A stretch of DNA of 64,000 bases from assembly GCF_008195825.1 (NCBI RefSeq), contig NZ_CP043329.1, positions 3,410,001 through 3,474,000 of the forward strand. Reading direction: 5' to 3'. The notes beneath the pieces were generated by a model. The model saw only the letters and a program-made list of their open reading frames with translations, had not been told where the DNA came from and searched no databases. The DNA is from Pedobacter aquae. Lineage in GTDB: Bacteria > Bacteroidota > Bacteroidia > Sphingobacteriales > Sphingobacteriaceae. How positions within the stretch are numbered: position 1 is the first letter of the stretch; every line of letters begins with the position of its first letter. Made by a program: the position numbers and the translations under genes. Positions 55,390 to 64,000 of the stretch are shown here, in pieces.

Positions 55390-56029
55390 CTTCTTCGTAA
55401 ACGTAACCTAACATGTAATCCTCAAACTTGCGATATGCTATTTTATAATTTTTAACTAAAGGCTCTTTATGGATACTACCTTTTAACACCCCTTTTGTTT
55501 GGTATGGAAACTCTTCTAAATGAATATCGTCTTTAAAAGATGTTTCTTTTTTACCGTTAAGTTTATAAAGTGCTTCTTTAGCACACCAGCAAACGTATAA
55601 ATGTTCTATGGCGTATTGTTCATCCATAAAACTAAGCTCTTGTGGGCTCATAAATTTTTGCTGAACTCTGGTGATTTTATCTTTAATGATTTCAATATCA
55701 ATACCTACTCTTTTGTCTTTACTAATTATAACTGCCGCATAATCATAAGAATGGCTTAAAGAAATATGATGCGGCATATTTAATAAAACAGGTTTGCCGT
55801 TTTCATCGGGTTGGCAATCTATATACTCCTCGGTGTTCAGCATTTTTCTTAAGAGCACTCGGGTAGCCAGCCAATGCAGATTTCTTTTTTGGGTATTTAA
55901 GCCTTTTAAAACCTCTTTTTCATGATCTTTTAGTTGTAACTGTTTTTCTAAAACAGCAGGTTCTTCTTCTATTTTCCAAAGTCCTATATAAGTATTTGGA
56001 TGTATTTCTTCCAAAAAAGTAAGAGGCAT
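55379..56029 (-). CDS. 4'-phosphopantetheinyl transferase
   Basis: 216 residues of the Sfp/AcpT type: RVGIDIEIIKDK with the metal-binding Asp/Glu pair, KFMSPQELSF and the WCAKEALYKLNG motif. It loads phosphopantetheine onto carrier proteins. It overlaps lipB by 11 bp and is divergent from dcd with 75 bp between starts. Whether it serves the fatty acid ACP or another carrier is unclear; a type III PKS does not need one. Confidence 0.9.
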   Translation of the reverse strand: MPLTFLEEIHPNTYIGLWKIEEEPAVLEKQLQLKDHEKEVLKGLNTQKRNLHWLATRVLLRKMLNTEEYIDCQPDENGKPVLLNMPHHISLSHSYDYAAVIISKDKRVGIDIEIIKDKITRVQQKFMSPQELSFMDEQYAIEHLYVCWCAKEALYKLNGKKETSFKDDIHLEEFPYQTKGVLKGSIHKEPLVKNYKIAYRKFEDYMLGYVYEEDEE

Positions 56030-56104
56030 CTATTTAATTTCTAATACGGTACAAAATTATTTTAAATAAATCATATTTTAGGCAAAGTAAAACCATATTA
56101 AATC

Positions 56105-56641
56105 ATGATTCTTTCAGACCAACGTATCTTAGAAGAAATTGAGAAGGGCACCATCATTATAGAGCCTTTTAAAAAAGAATGTTTAGGTACTAATTCTTAT
56201 GATGTTCATTTAGGAAAATATCTGGCTTGTTATACCGATAGGATACTAGATGCTAAAAAACATAACCAAATAGAACACTTTGAAATTCCTAAAGAAGGCT
56301 TTGTCTTGCAACCCAATACCTTATATTTAGGAGTAACTTTAGAATATACAGAAACACATCAGCATGTACCTTTCTTAGAGGGAAAATCAAGTACAGGTAG
56401 ATTGGGTATTGATATACATGCAACAGCAGGTAAAGGTGATGTTGGTTTTTGTAATACCTGGACACTTGAAATATCTGTAGCACAGCCAGTTCGTATTTAT
56501 GCTGGAATGCCTATTGGACAGTTGATTTATTTTGTAGTAGAGGGCGATATCCAAACCCTATATAATACTAAAGGAAACGCTAAATACAATAATAAAACCA
56601 CCAGACCTGTAGAAAGTATGATGTGGAAAAATAACTTTTAA
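56105..56641 (+). CDS. dcd: dCTP deaminase (Dcd/DUT family)
   Basis: 178 residues with the dUTPase-like trimer fold: FLEGKSSTGRLGIDIHATAG is the conserved Ser/Arg nucleotide site and FCNTWTLEISV contains the catalytic Glu. It deaminates dCTP to dUTP; bifunctional DCD-DUT enzymes exist, but I cannot separate the types here. It is divergent from the PPTase and followed by a terminator. Confidence 0.9.
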   Translation: MILSDQRILEEIEKGTIIIEPFKKECLGTNSYDVHLGKYLACYTDRILDAKKHNQIEHFEIPKEGFVLQPNTLYLGVTLEYTETHQHVPFLEGKSSTGRLGIDIHATAGKGDVGFCNTWTLEISVAQPVRIYAGMPIGQLIYFVVEGDIQTLYNTKGNAKYNNKTTRPVESMMWKNNF

Positions 56642-56649
56642 AATCTTAC

Positions 56650-56684
56650 AGCGTTAAGGAACTAAACTTTCTTAACGCTCTTTT
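56650..56684 (+). terminator. Terminator after dcd
   Basis: Perfect 9 bp stem AGCGTTAAG / CTTAACGCT, loop GAACTAAACTTT, followed by CTTTT. Confidence 0.8.
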
Positions 56685-56716
56685 GTCTTACCTATAAAAC
56701 AATCCGAAATAACCTA

Positions 56717-59422
56717 ATGAGAAAGTTTCATTTCCTTTTCCTCCTCTTTATTGCATCAATTTTTGTGGCTTTTGTGGCCCAAGATGATAAACTAAAGCAA
56801 GTGATGGCTAATTTTAACAAGTTTCATACATCACACACACAGGAAAAAATTTATTTACATACCGATAAACCTTATTACGCTACTGGCGACCAAATTTGGT
56901 TTAAAGCCTATGTGGTTGATGCGCAAACCATGCGACCATCAGCGCTGAGCAAAATCATGTATGTAGATTTAATCAATCAGAAAAATCAAGTTAAAAAAAC
57001 CCTTCGTTTACCTTTAACAGCTGGTTTTGGCTGGGGAAATATAGAGCTGGCAGATTCTTTAAAAGAGGGGAATTACAGGCTAAGAGCCTATACCAATTGG
57101 ATGCGTAATTTTGATGAAGCTTTTTTTTACAACCAAACTTTTAAAGTTGGCGATATTCGTTCTAGCCAGGTAATCACCCAAACCAATTATGAGTTTAGCA
57201 AAGCCGATGGTAAAGAGTTGGTGGTAGCAAAAATCAATTTTAAAAATGTTGATGGTTTTCCTTATGCCAACAGAGAGGTAGAGTATACCGTAGAGCTTGA
57301 TGGCCGGCAAACAGAAAGAGGAAAAGCAAATACTGACGATAAAGGCAATGTTATCATCAACATCACCAATAATAAGCCAGAAATTATCAAATCGGGTATG
57401 TTAAGTACAGCCTTAAAAATTTCTGAAGGCACATTAGTGAATAAGTTTATCCCAATTATCAGCACCAGCAACCAAATAGATGTTCAGTTTTTCCCTGAAG
57501 GCGGAGACATGATTACCCAAGTAAGATCAAGGGTTGCCTTTAAAGCTGTAGGTAGTGATGGCTTAGGAAAGGCTATCAAAGGTTATGTACAAGATAACAA
57601 TGGAAAAAGAATTGCCAACATCACTTCCAGATATGCGGGTATGGGCTATTTTTCTATCTATCCGGAAGCTAATTTAACTTATGAAGCAGTTGTTACTTTT
57701 GATGATGGCTCTGAGAAGAAATTTCCACTTCCGGCGGTTAAGCCAGAAGGGATTGTACTTAGCGCTATAGATAGAGGGCAGGATTCTTTATTGTTAAGGG
57801 TACAAACCAATGATGCTTATAGCAGCACTCATTTAGGTAAAAATTTTACCGTTGTGGCGCAATCTTCTGGTAATATCATTTACTCGGCAGTAGCCAAACT
57901 TTCAAAAAATGGTTTTGCTGCTTACATACCTAAAGTGCAATTTCCAACAGGCATCATTCAGTTAACACTTTTTAATGATCAAATGCAGCCTTTATCAGAA
58001 CGTTTGATATTTCATGCTCATACCAAAGATTTTTTAAACATCGAGGTTAAACCTGATAAAGAAGTTTATACCAAAAGAGGGAAAGTGAATATAGCTGTTA
58101 CAGCTAAAACCAATGAGAATAACCCAATGGTAAGTTCTTTATCTATGTCTGTTATTGATGAAGGTAAAGTGCCTGTTAAGCCAGAAGAAGAGCATACCAT
58201 TTTATCAGAACTGTTATTAAAATCAGACCTTAAAGGCCATATAGAAAATCCAAATTATTATTTTCATGAGGTAGATGATAAGAAAAAAGGAGATTTAGAT
58301 GTGCTACTGATGACCCAAGGTTGGAGAAGATTTAACTGGCAAAACCTCATCACCAACACCTTACCAAGTTTAGCTTTTAAACCAGAAAAAACTTTAAGCA
58401 TAGCAGGTACAGTTACCAATAATAAAAAGCCTGTAGTTAATGGTAACATTACTGTTTTTAGTTCTTCTGGCGGTACCTTTATTATTCAAGCTAAAACAGA
58501 TGAAGCAGGAAAATTTGAGATAGACAGTTTACTATTTCCTGATAGCACCAAGTTTGTAGTACAAGCTAGGACTATAAAAGATAGAAAATTTGTGGAGATT
58601 GTGATGGATGAATTTGGTAAACACCCCGTACAAACGCCTTTTGCAAAATCAGAACTTTCGGCCAATATCAATTCTTCTATGGCAGCCTACATCAAAAACA
58701 GCAAAAGTCAATATGAAGAATTATTAAAAAATGGATTAATCACCCGCTCTATCATGTTAGACGAGATAAGTGTAATAGAAAAAAGAGAAAAACTACAAAA
58801 CTCTAGCAATTTAAATGGCGGTGGCAATGCAGACAGGGTTATTACAGCAGAAGAGCTACAAAATGCACCCAATTTAGAGTTTGCCTTACAAGGAAAAGTA
58901 GCTGGGATGATGATACAAAACGGAGAAATATTTTTCATGAGAAATATGGGTGGTCCGCCGGCTCAAATTATTTTAGACGGTATTTTTGTAGAAGCAGATT
59001 TCTTAAACACCATAGCCCCGCAAGATGTAGAAAGTATAGAGATTATGAAACCAGGAGCCTTAACCTCTATTTATGGCTCAAGAGGAGGGTCTGGTGTAAT
59101 TGTCATCAATACCAAAAGAGGTGGCGGTAATTATACGTCTACCAATACTTATACGCCAGGTTTAATTGCTTATCAACCGATAGGCTTTACTGCCATGAAA
59201 CAATTTTATGTGCCTGCTTACGATAAGGCAGAAACAAAAAAAGATATGGCCGATTTTAGAAGCACCATTTACTGGAACCCTACCGTGATAACAGATACCA
59301 CCGGAAATGCAAAAGTTAATTATTTTAATGCCGATGGTACAGGAACCTACCGCGTAGTTGTTGAAGGTTTAGATATTTATGGGCGTTTAGGCAGAAAAGT
59401 TATCAGATATAAAGTAAATTAG
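56717..59422 (+). CDS. MG2-domain protein with C-terminal TonB-plug domain and no barrel
   Basis: 901 residues with a signal peptide (FHFLFLLFIASIFVAFVA). The N-terminal part (YLHTDKPYYATGDQIWFKAYV) is a macroglobulin MG2-like domain. A carboxypeptidase-like segment follows (SIAGTVTNNKKPVVNGNITVF), then a TonB-receptor plug near residues 700-815 (EELQNAPNLEFALQGKVAG, DVESIEIMKPGALTSIYG). A short tail remains after the plug, far too short for a 22-strand barrel. Proteins of this shape recur in Bacteroidota without a settled role. It is periplasmic or surface-exposed and is followed 3 bp later by the enoyl-CoA isomerase gene. Confidence 0.83.
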   Translation: MRKFHFLFLLFIASIFVAFVAQDDKLKQVMANFNKFHTSHTQEKIYLHTDKPYYATGDQIWFKAYVVDAQTMRPSALSKIMYVDLINQKNQVKKTLRLPLTAGFGWGNIELADSLKEGNYRLRAYTNWMRNFDEAFFYNQTFKVGDIRSSQVITQTNYEFSKADGKELVVAKINFKNVDGFPYANREVEYTVELDGRQTERGKANTDDKGNVIINITNNKPEIIKSGMLSTALKISEGTLVNKFIPIISTSNQIDVQFFPEGGDMITQVRSRVAFKAVGSDGLGKAIKGYVQDNNGKRIANITSRYAGMGYFSIYPEANLTYEAVVTFDDGSEKKFPLPAVKPEGIVLSAIDRGQDSLLLRVQTNDAYSSTHLGKNFTVVAQSSGNIIYSAVAKLSKNGFAAYIPKVQFPTGIIQLTLFNDQMQPLSERLIFHAHTKDFLNIEVKPDKEVYTKRGKVNIAVTAKTNENNPMVSSLSMSVIDEGKVPVKPEEEHTILSELLLKSDLKGHIENPNYYFHEVDDKKKGDLDVLLMTQGWRRFNWQNLITNTLPSLAFKPEKTLSIAGTVTNNKKPVVNGNITVFSSSGGTFIIQAKTDEAGKFEIDSLLFPDSTKFVVQARTIKDRKFVEIVMDEFGKHPVQTPFAKSELSANINSSMAAYIKNSKSQYEELLKNGLITRSIMLDEISVIEKREKLQNSSNLNGGGNADRVITAEELQNAPNLEFALQGKVAGMMIQNGEIFFMRNMGGPPAQIILDGIFVEADFLNTIAPQDVESIEIMKPGALTSIYGSRGGSGVIVINTKRGGGNYTSTNTYTPGLIAYQPIGFTAMKQFYVPAYDKAETKKDMADFRSTIYWNPTVITDTTGNAKVNYFNADGTGTYRVVVEGLDIYGRLGRKVIRYKVN

Positions 59423-59425
59423 GAT

Positions 59426-60196
59426 ATGAATACATTAAGCGTAACCATAAGAGAGAAAGTGGCTATTATAGCATTAAACAGAGGAAAGTCTAACGCTATG
59501 AACGCCGAGTTGGTAAAAGAATTAAAAAGCCTCATCAAAAATATAGAACAAGACGACCAAATTTTAGGTGCTATATTAACAGGTAAAGAGGGCTTTTTTA
59601 CAGCAGGTTTAGACTTAATAGAGCTTTATGCTTATGATGAAAATCAAATCAAAAGCTTTTGGGTTGATTTTCTAGACTTAGTTAAAACCTTAACCCTATT
59701 TAAAAAACCTTTGGTAGCAGCTATCAGTGGGCATAGTCCAGCAGGTGGCTGTGTAATGGCGCTCTGCTGTGATTATAGAGTCATGGCAGAAGGGAAATAC
59801 ATCATCGGTTTAAATGAAGTGCCCGTAGGTATCATCGTACCCGATAGTATTTTCCATTTGTATGCTTTTTGGCTGGGGCAAGCAAAGGCCTATCAAAGCC
59901 TATTAGAAGGCAAACTTTTCTCGGTTGATGAAGCTAAGCAAATAGGCTTGCTAGATGCCACTTCAGACATCAGCAGCTTAATGAGCCATGCACAAAAGAA
60001 AATACAAAGCTACTTACAGTATGATGCTACCACATGGCAGCAATCAAAACTAAATTTGCGTAAAGAATTGATAGCAAAAGTATCGGCTGACCAAACTTCT
60101 ACGCTAGATATTATGTTAAAACAATGGTGGGCGCCATCAACAAGATCCATCTTAAAAACAATTATAGAAAACCTTAAAGGGGGAAGTGAAAAGTAG
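59426..60196 (+). CDS. Enoyl-CoA isomerase-like crotonase (ECI type)
   Basis: 256 residues of the crotonase superfamily. AAISGHSPAGGCVMALCCDY and IIGLNEVPVGIIVPDSIF track the delta3,delta2-enoyl-CoA isomerase pattern (PAGGC, GLNE) more closely than that of hydratases. It would shift double bonds of unsaturated acyl-CoAs for beta-oxidation. A dienoyl-CoA reductase-like gene lies ~280 bp downstream, which supports this. The stop codon TAG is inside a heptamer repeat (AGTAGAA at 60192). Confidence 0.8.
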   Translation: MNTLSVTIREKVAIIALNRGKSNAMNAELVKELKSLIKNIEQDDQILGAILTGKEGFFTAGLDLIELYAYDENQIKSFWVDFLDLVKTLTLFKKPLVAAISGHSPAGGCVMALCCDYRVMAEGKYIIGLNEVPVGIIVPDSIFHLYAFWLGQAKAYQSLLEGKLFSVDEAKQIGLLDATSDISSLMSHAQKKIQSYLQYDATTWQQSKLNLRKELIAKVSADQTSTLDIMLKQWWAPSTRSILKTIIENLKGGSEK

Positions 60197-60219
60197 AAAG
60201 TATGGAGTATAAAGTAGAA
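60192..60219 (+). repeat. Heptamer array, 4 units
   Basis: AGTAGAA AGTATGG AGTATAA AGTAGAA in exact period 7, beginning in the last codons of the isomerase gene. Confidence 0.75.
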
Positions 60220-60281
60220 AGATTTTACGAGAGTTTTCATACTAAACACACCAATGAACTAATACACTAATGAACAAATGG

Positions 60282-60465
60282 CTAACCACCTAACAAACTA
60301 ACAACCCAACCAACTAACCACCTAACAAACTAACAACCCAACCAACTAACAAACTAACCAACTAACAACCCAACCAACTAACAAACTAACCAACTAACAA
60401 CCCAACCAACTAACAAACTAACCACCTAACAACCCAACCACCTAACAAACTAACCACCTAACAAA
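60282..60465 (+). repeat. Octamer minisatellite, 23 units
   Basis: Twenty-three consecutive 8 bp units of the form CYAACMAM, with the types CTAACCAC, CTAACAAA, CTAACAAC, CTAACCAA and CCAACCAA in a partly ordered succession. It ends 8 bp before the ATG of the dienoyl-CoA reductase gene. Confidence 0.9.
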
Positions 60466-60473
60466 CTAATATT

Positions 60474-61349
60474 ATGTACAACCAACCCATGTTAAGAGAC
60501 AATGCCTTAGAAGGAAAAACTTTCGTTGTAACAGGCGGCGGAACCGGTTTAGGCAAAGCCATGAGCACTTATTTATTAGAGTTAGGTGCGCAAGTAGTTA
60601 TTACCTCCCGTAAGTTAGAAGTACTGCAAAAAACAGCTCAGGAGTTAGAAGCTAAAACAGGTGGTAAAGTTTTACCGCTAGCTTGCGATGTTAGAAATGC
60701 CGAGCAAGTAGATGAAGTTTTAGCAGCCAGTTTAGCAGCCTTTGGTAAAGTAGATGGTTTATTAAATAATGCAGCTGGTAATTTTATATCGCCAACAGAG
60801 CGCTTATCTGCCAACGCATTCTCAACCATTATAGATATCGTTTTAAAAGGTACTGTAAACTGCACTTTGGCCTTTGGCAAGCATTGGATAAAAGAAAAAC
60901 AAGCAGCAAGTATCCTCAATATCGTTACCACATACGCTTTTACAGGCTCTGGTTATGTAGTGCCATCGGCATGCGCTAAAGGCGGTGTTTTGGCCATGAC
61001 AAAATCTTTGGCCGCAGAATGGGGTCGTTACCAAATCAGATGTAATGCCATAGCACCTGGTCCGTTCCCCACAAAAGGCGCATGGGAAAGATTATTACCT
61101 GGAGACATGGCCAAAAAGTTCGATTTTAAAAATCGAGTGCCCTTAAAAAGAGTTGGCGAACACCAGGAATTAGCAAATTTAGCAGCCTATTTACTATCAG
61201 ATTTTTCTAATTACATCAACGGAGAAATCATCACCATAGATGGCGGCGAGTGGTTACAAGGTGCTGGCCAGTTCAATGGCCTAGAAATGATAAGCCCAGA
61301 AATGTGGGACGCCCTAGAAGCTATGATTAGAAATACCAAAGGCAGCTAA
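60474..61349 (+). CDS. 2,4-dienoyl-CoA reductase (SDR, DECR1 type)
   Basis: 291 residues: the SDR cofactor motif TGGGTGLG, NNAAGNF, and GSGYVVPSACAKGGVLAMTKSLAAEWGRY. In place of the usual YxxxK the site is SxxxK, exactly as in mitochondrial 2,4-dienoyl-CoA reductase, where another Tyr serves. It reduces dienoyl-CoA with NADPH in unsaturated fatty-acid oxidation, fitting the isomerase gene upstream. The start follows a 23-unit octamer array by 8 bp, so transcription probably comes from before or within that array. Confidence 0.86.
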   Translation: MYNQPMLRDNALEGKTFVVTGGGTGLGKAMSTYLLELGAQVVITSRKLEVLQKTAQELEAKTGGKVLPLACDVRNAEQVDEVLAASLAAFGKVDGLLNNAAGNFISPTERLSANAFSTIIDIVLKGTVNCTLAFGKHWIKEKQAASILNIVTTYAFTGSGYVVPSACAKGGVLAMTKSLAAEWGRYQIRCNAIAPGPFPTKGAWERLLPGDMAKKFDFKNRVPLKRVGEHQELANLAAYLLSDFSNYINGEIITIDGGEWLQGAGQFNGLEMISPEMWDALEAMIRNTKGS

Positions 61350-61381
61350 TTTAGCCCCCATACTAAAATAAAATAAATTTT

Positions 61382-61427
61382 GTAAAGCCAGGTTCTTCGC
61401 CTTTATTTGCGGATAGTCTGGCTTTAC
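61382..61427. terminator. Hairpin after the dienoyl-CoA reductase gene
   Basis: Perfect 10 bp arms GTAAAGCCAG and CTGGCTTTAC with a 26 bp loop. There is no T run, so termination is uncertain. Confidence 0.4.
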
Positions 61428-61520
61428 GCTTATACTGCTTCAGGCCTTAGCCACAAAGCCGGTATCCGCTGCAATCCAGTTTATTTTTCAAATACATTGC
61501 TAAAAACTTAAACACATAAA

Positions 61521-61907
61521 ATGACAAACAGACAAAATTTTACTACAGGTTCTCCTTGGGAAGATATTATTGGTTATTGCAGAGCAGTAAAAGTGGGTAA
61601 CACCATAGAAATTGCAGGTACAACCATGGCTAAAGATGCAGACGGAAACGCTATCACTACTTTATACGGACAAACAAAAGCCATTTTAGAAAAACTAAAA
61701 AGCGTTTTAGAAGATGCCGATGCCTCTTTAGAAAATGTAGTGCGTACCCGTATGTTTTTAACAGATATTTCGCAGTGGGAAGAAGCTGCAAAAGCACATG
61801 GCGAGTATTTTAAAGATATCAAACCTGTAACCACTATGGTAGAAGTATCAAAATTGATAGATCCAGAAATTCTTATCGAAATAGAAGTTACGGCTATTTT
61901 AGGATAA
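61521..61907 (+). CDS. RidA family (YjgF/YER057c/UK114) protein
   Basis: 128 residues with the conserved VRTRMFLTDISQWEEAAKAH and the C-terminal VEVSKLIDPEILIEIEVTA, where the family uses an acidic/Arg pocket to hydrolyse 2-aminoacrylate-type imines. Trimeric fold by homology. The substrate spectrum is not predictable. It has its own upstream region of ~170 bp with a hairpin. A heptamer array starts 10 bp after its stop. Confidence 0.88.
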   Translation: MTNRQNFTTGSPWEDIIGYCRAVKVGNTIEIAGTTMAKDADGNAITTLYGQTKAILEKLKSVLEDADASLENVVRTRMFLTDISQWEEAAKAHGEYFKDIKPVTTMVEVSKLIDPEILIEIEVTAILG

Positions 61908-61916
61908 TTTTAATAA

Positions 61917-61944
61917 AGTATAAAGTAAAAAGTATAAAGTAAAA
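61917..61944 (+). repeat. Heptamer array, 4 units, after the RidA gene
   Basis: AGTATAA AGTAAAA AGTATAA AGTAAAA in exact period 7. Confidence 0.75.
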
Positions 61945-62080
61945 AGAACCTGAAAGGTGGTTATTTTTAGAACTGCCTTTTGGGTTAAATAGTATAAAGT
62001 ACATAGTACAAAGAACCTAAAAAGCGGATATTTAGGAACTTCCAATAATATAAATCAAACTTTTCCTAAGAACGGGGGCC

Positions 62081-62256
62081 GGCCTATGAAGATTTGGAAG
62101 CGAAGTCAAATAAATCTTTTGCAGAATCATTAATAAAACACTGTGAGAAAACAATCCGACGGGTGTTGTAGAAGCTATCATTAAGCAAAAACATTCACAC
62201 CACTCAGGATTGTGGCTAAAGATTTATTTAGACGTAACGACAAATATTCATCAGCC
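62081..62256 (+). repeat. 176-bp palindromic element, copy 5
   Basis: It runs from GGCCTATGAAGATTTGG to AAATATTCATCAGCC with the shared internal arms. The central part differs most (AGAATCATTAATAAAACAC), as in copy 6. Confidence 0.85.
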
Positions 62257-62787
62257 TTGATTTTTTGTTTACTTTTTTATCAAGAAAAAAGTAAATAGGG
62301 CTGGCCGCCTATGAGGCCGGAAAGCCTTGTGCGAAATAGCCAATTAGTTAACAATCCCCATAAAACAATAAATATCCGCCTCAAGAGCCGGCGGGGCTCA
62401 TTACTTTTTAGAGGAAAAAAGTAATCAAAATCCTTGAACAATCCCACAGGAGCCTTTGCCGCACAAATCTTACCCACACTCAAAAACAGGGAGCGCTTAT
62501 TTTTGCTCGGATGTGATTTTTCAATGTTAGTATAAACTCGAACGCAAAACCGCATGCGCTATAGGCTTGGTTGTGCTAGCTTTTTTGTTTCTGCTCCTGT
62601 TTTTGAATTTTTACCGGCTCTTGGGGATTGCTCATGCGCTTCGGTTTAGCCTGTTTTTATGAATGGTTGTTCCTTTCTTGAAGTAGAAAAGTATGGATTA
62701 TAAAGTAGAAGTAAAAAGAACCTAAAAAGCGGATATCTATGGAGACTACCTTAAATATAAAAACTCATCTTTCCGAAGAACGAGGAT

Positions 62788-62963
62788 GGCCTATGAAGAT
62801 TTGGAAGCGAAGTCAAATAAATCTTTTGCAGAATCATTAATAAAACACTGTCAGGAAACAATCCGACGGGTGATGTAGATACTTTCATTAAGTAAAACCA
62901 TTCACACCACTCAGGATTGTGGATGAAGATTTATTTAGGCGAAACGACAAATATTCATCAGCC
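62788..62963 (+). repeat. 176-bp palindromic element, copy 6
   Basis: It has the same ends and internal arms, shares the AGAATCATTAATAAAACAC variant with copy 5, and is followed by the CCTGCCTGCCGGTAGGCAGG palindrome. Confidence 0.85.
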
Positions 62964-63255
62964 TTGCCTGCCTGCCGGTAGGCAGGATTTATTCATTTTT
63001 TGTTTATGGTTTTTCTTAGGTATTCATGAACTCGTTCCTCGTTTTTGTTTACTTTTTTTTCAAGAAAAAAGTGCCTAGGGTTGGCCGCCTATGAGGCCGG
63101 AAAGCCTTGTGCACAACAGCCCATCATAATATCTTTAAATAATAATCATCCGCCTCTATCACCTGCAAGGCTAGTTCCTTTTGAGGGTACAAATAAGAAC
63201 CAAAGTTTCATCATCCCAAGCTAGCAGCTCATCAATAATCATTATCTTCGTTTCA

Positions 63256-64000
63256 ATGAAAATCAAAGTAGATAAGTTTGTTATAGCTGTATTCATAGCC
63301 ATTATCATTGCTTATTTTATACCACAATGGGGCGTTAAAGAAAGTAAAATACCTTTAGCCGCTATTTCATCTATAGGTGTATCCTTAATTTTCTTTTTTA
63401 TGGCTTAAAATTAAGTGCCGATAAATTAATAGCAGGGCTAAAAAACTGGAAACTTCATGTTCTTGTTCAGCTATCTACCTTTTTGTTATTCCCATTATTG
63501 GTTTTGCCCTTTTATCCATTAGCGCTTGCAACCAAGCAGGAACTATTATGGCTATCTATGCTTTTTCTTGCAGCCTTACCTTCTACAGTTTCCTCATCAG
63601 TAGTGATGGTAAGTATGGCGAAAGGCAATTTGCCAGCAGCCATCTTCAACGCCAGTATTTCCGGAATTATAGGTATAGCTATTACGCCATTATGGATGGG
63701 GATGTTTTTACAACAAACATCAGGAGATTTCAATTTAGGAGCTGTTTACTTACAGCTGATAGTAGAAATTATTTTACCCGTATTAGTAGGCATTCTTTTA
63801 CAACGCTATTGGGGTAAATTTGCTATCCAGTACAGCAAGCAGCTAACACTTTTTGATAAAACAGTCATCCTCATCATCATTTACAAAAGTTTTGCGCAGT
63901 CTTTTGCCGATGGCTTATTCGCAGAAATATCTCTAAGAGATTTAATACAACTATCCGGTTTAACCGTTTTACTATTTTACAGTATGTATTATTTGGTTGG
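63256..64000 (+). pseudogene. SBF-type (bile acid:sodium symporter-like) transporter, frameshifted, 3' partial
   Basis: The frame starts at ATG 63256 (MKIKVDKFVIAVFIAIIIAY) and stops at 63408. One missing T in the T6 run at 63394-63399 explains it: with seven T the frame reads ...LIFFFYGLKLSADKLIAGLKN... and stays open to the window end. The joined sequence shows ~7 hydrophobic segments, and SMAKGNLPAAIFNASISGI resembles the SBF/YfeH crossing motif. It would be a sodium-coupled organic anion transporter. It may be a real mutation or a base-calling error, since it is a homopolymer like the one in the AsmA-like gene. Confidence 0.8.

Larger units (their letters stand above)
61908..63255. repeat. 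Gene-free repeat region with two tandem composite blocks
   Basis: It contains heptamer arrays (61917-61944 and near 61986-62015), CCTAAAAAGC...TTTAGG hairpins, palindromic elements 5 (62081-62256) and 6 (62788-62963), poly-A/T hairpin and GC-rich modules (~62262-62420 and ~63040-63190), the GGAGCCTTTGCCGCAC module (62430-62655) and the CCTGCCTGCCGGTAGGCAGG palindrome (~62965-62985). The order mirrors 2.6-3.9 kb. The last ~70 bases may hold the promoter of the transporter gene. Confidence 0.75.

Overview
The window looks like chromosomal DNA from a Bacteroidota bacterium, most likely family Sphingobacteriaceae (Pedobacter-like). This is inferred, not searched. The evidence is A+T-rich sequence, promoter boxes of the Bacteroidota type (TTTG-N19-TAnnTTTG), outer-membrane beta-barrel receptors with carboxypeptidase-like N-terminal domains, an HMA/AraC hybrid regulator, and the gene order miaB, sigma-54 activator, lptE, TPR protein, secG, groES, groEL. 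Roughly 50 protein genes are supported. I saw no rRNA, tRNA or CRISPR array.

Layout. 1-2489: tail of a histidine kinase, DUF72 and DUF1801 proteins, and a D-2-hydroxyacid dehydrogenase. 3973-7781: a small biosynthetic cluster with type III polyketide synthase, methyltransferase and FAD oxidoreductase on the minus strand and a divergent UbiA-type prenyltransferase. 7786-12338: a minus-strand housekeeping run (rsgA, dtd, nucleotidyltransferase, metallophosphoesterase, MazG-like, HD hydrolase, GGCT-like). 12394-17390: the threonine operon thrABC, preceded by a promoter, a threonine-rich leader peptide and an intrinsic terminator that together form an attenuator. 17389-22777: a five-unit palindromic repeat array and two outer-membrane receptors. 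22910-25180: clpS, then a regulator gene split by an IS4-family element. 25273-33354: purD, a lipoprotein, a TlpA-like thioredoxin, an arginase-fold protein, an epimerase, a phosphoserine phosphatase fused to a SerA remnant, and a YceH protein. 33447-34875: a second IS4-family element sitting inside a dispersed repeat. 36095-42867: a CLC-type transporter, ilvE, a serine hydrolase and a frameshifted AsmA-like gene. 43009-50532: the miaB-to-groEL block. 52014-61907: an FGGY kinase with a dehydrogenase, lipB, a PPTase, dcd, an MG2/TonB-plug protein, an enoyl-CoA isomerase, a dienoyl-CoA reductase and a RidA protein. 63256-64000: a frameshifted SBF-type transporter running off the window.

The long gene-free stretches (2490-3972, 34886-36094, 50533-52013, 61908-63255) are built from shared repeat modules. 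These are a 176-177 bp imperfect palindrome (six copies), GC-rich modules with poly-A/T hairpins, heptamer arrays (AGTANAA)n and CCTAAA...TTTAGG hairpins. Other small palindromic elements occur next to and inside genes, including one read through in frame in miaB. The most interesting items are the thr attenuator, the type III PKS/UbiA cluster, the in-frame repeat in miaB, the SerB-SerA remnant fusion, and the nested repeat/IS loci whose boundaries can be read directly from an empty sibling copy.
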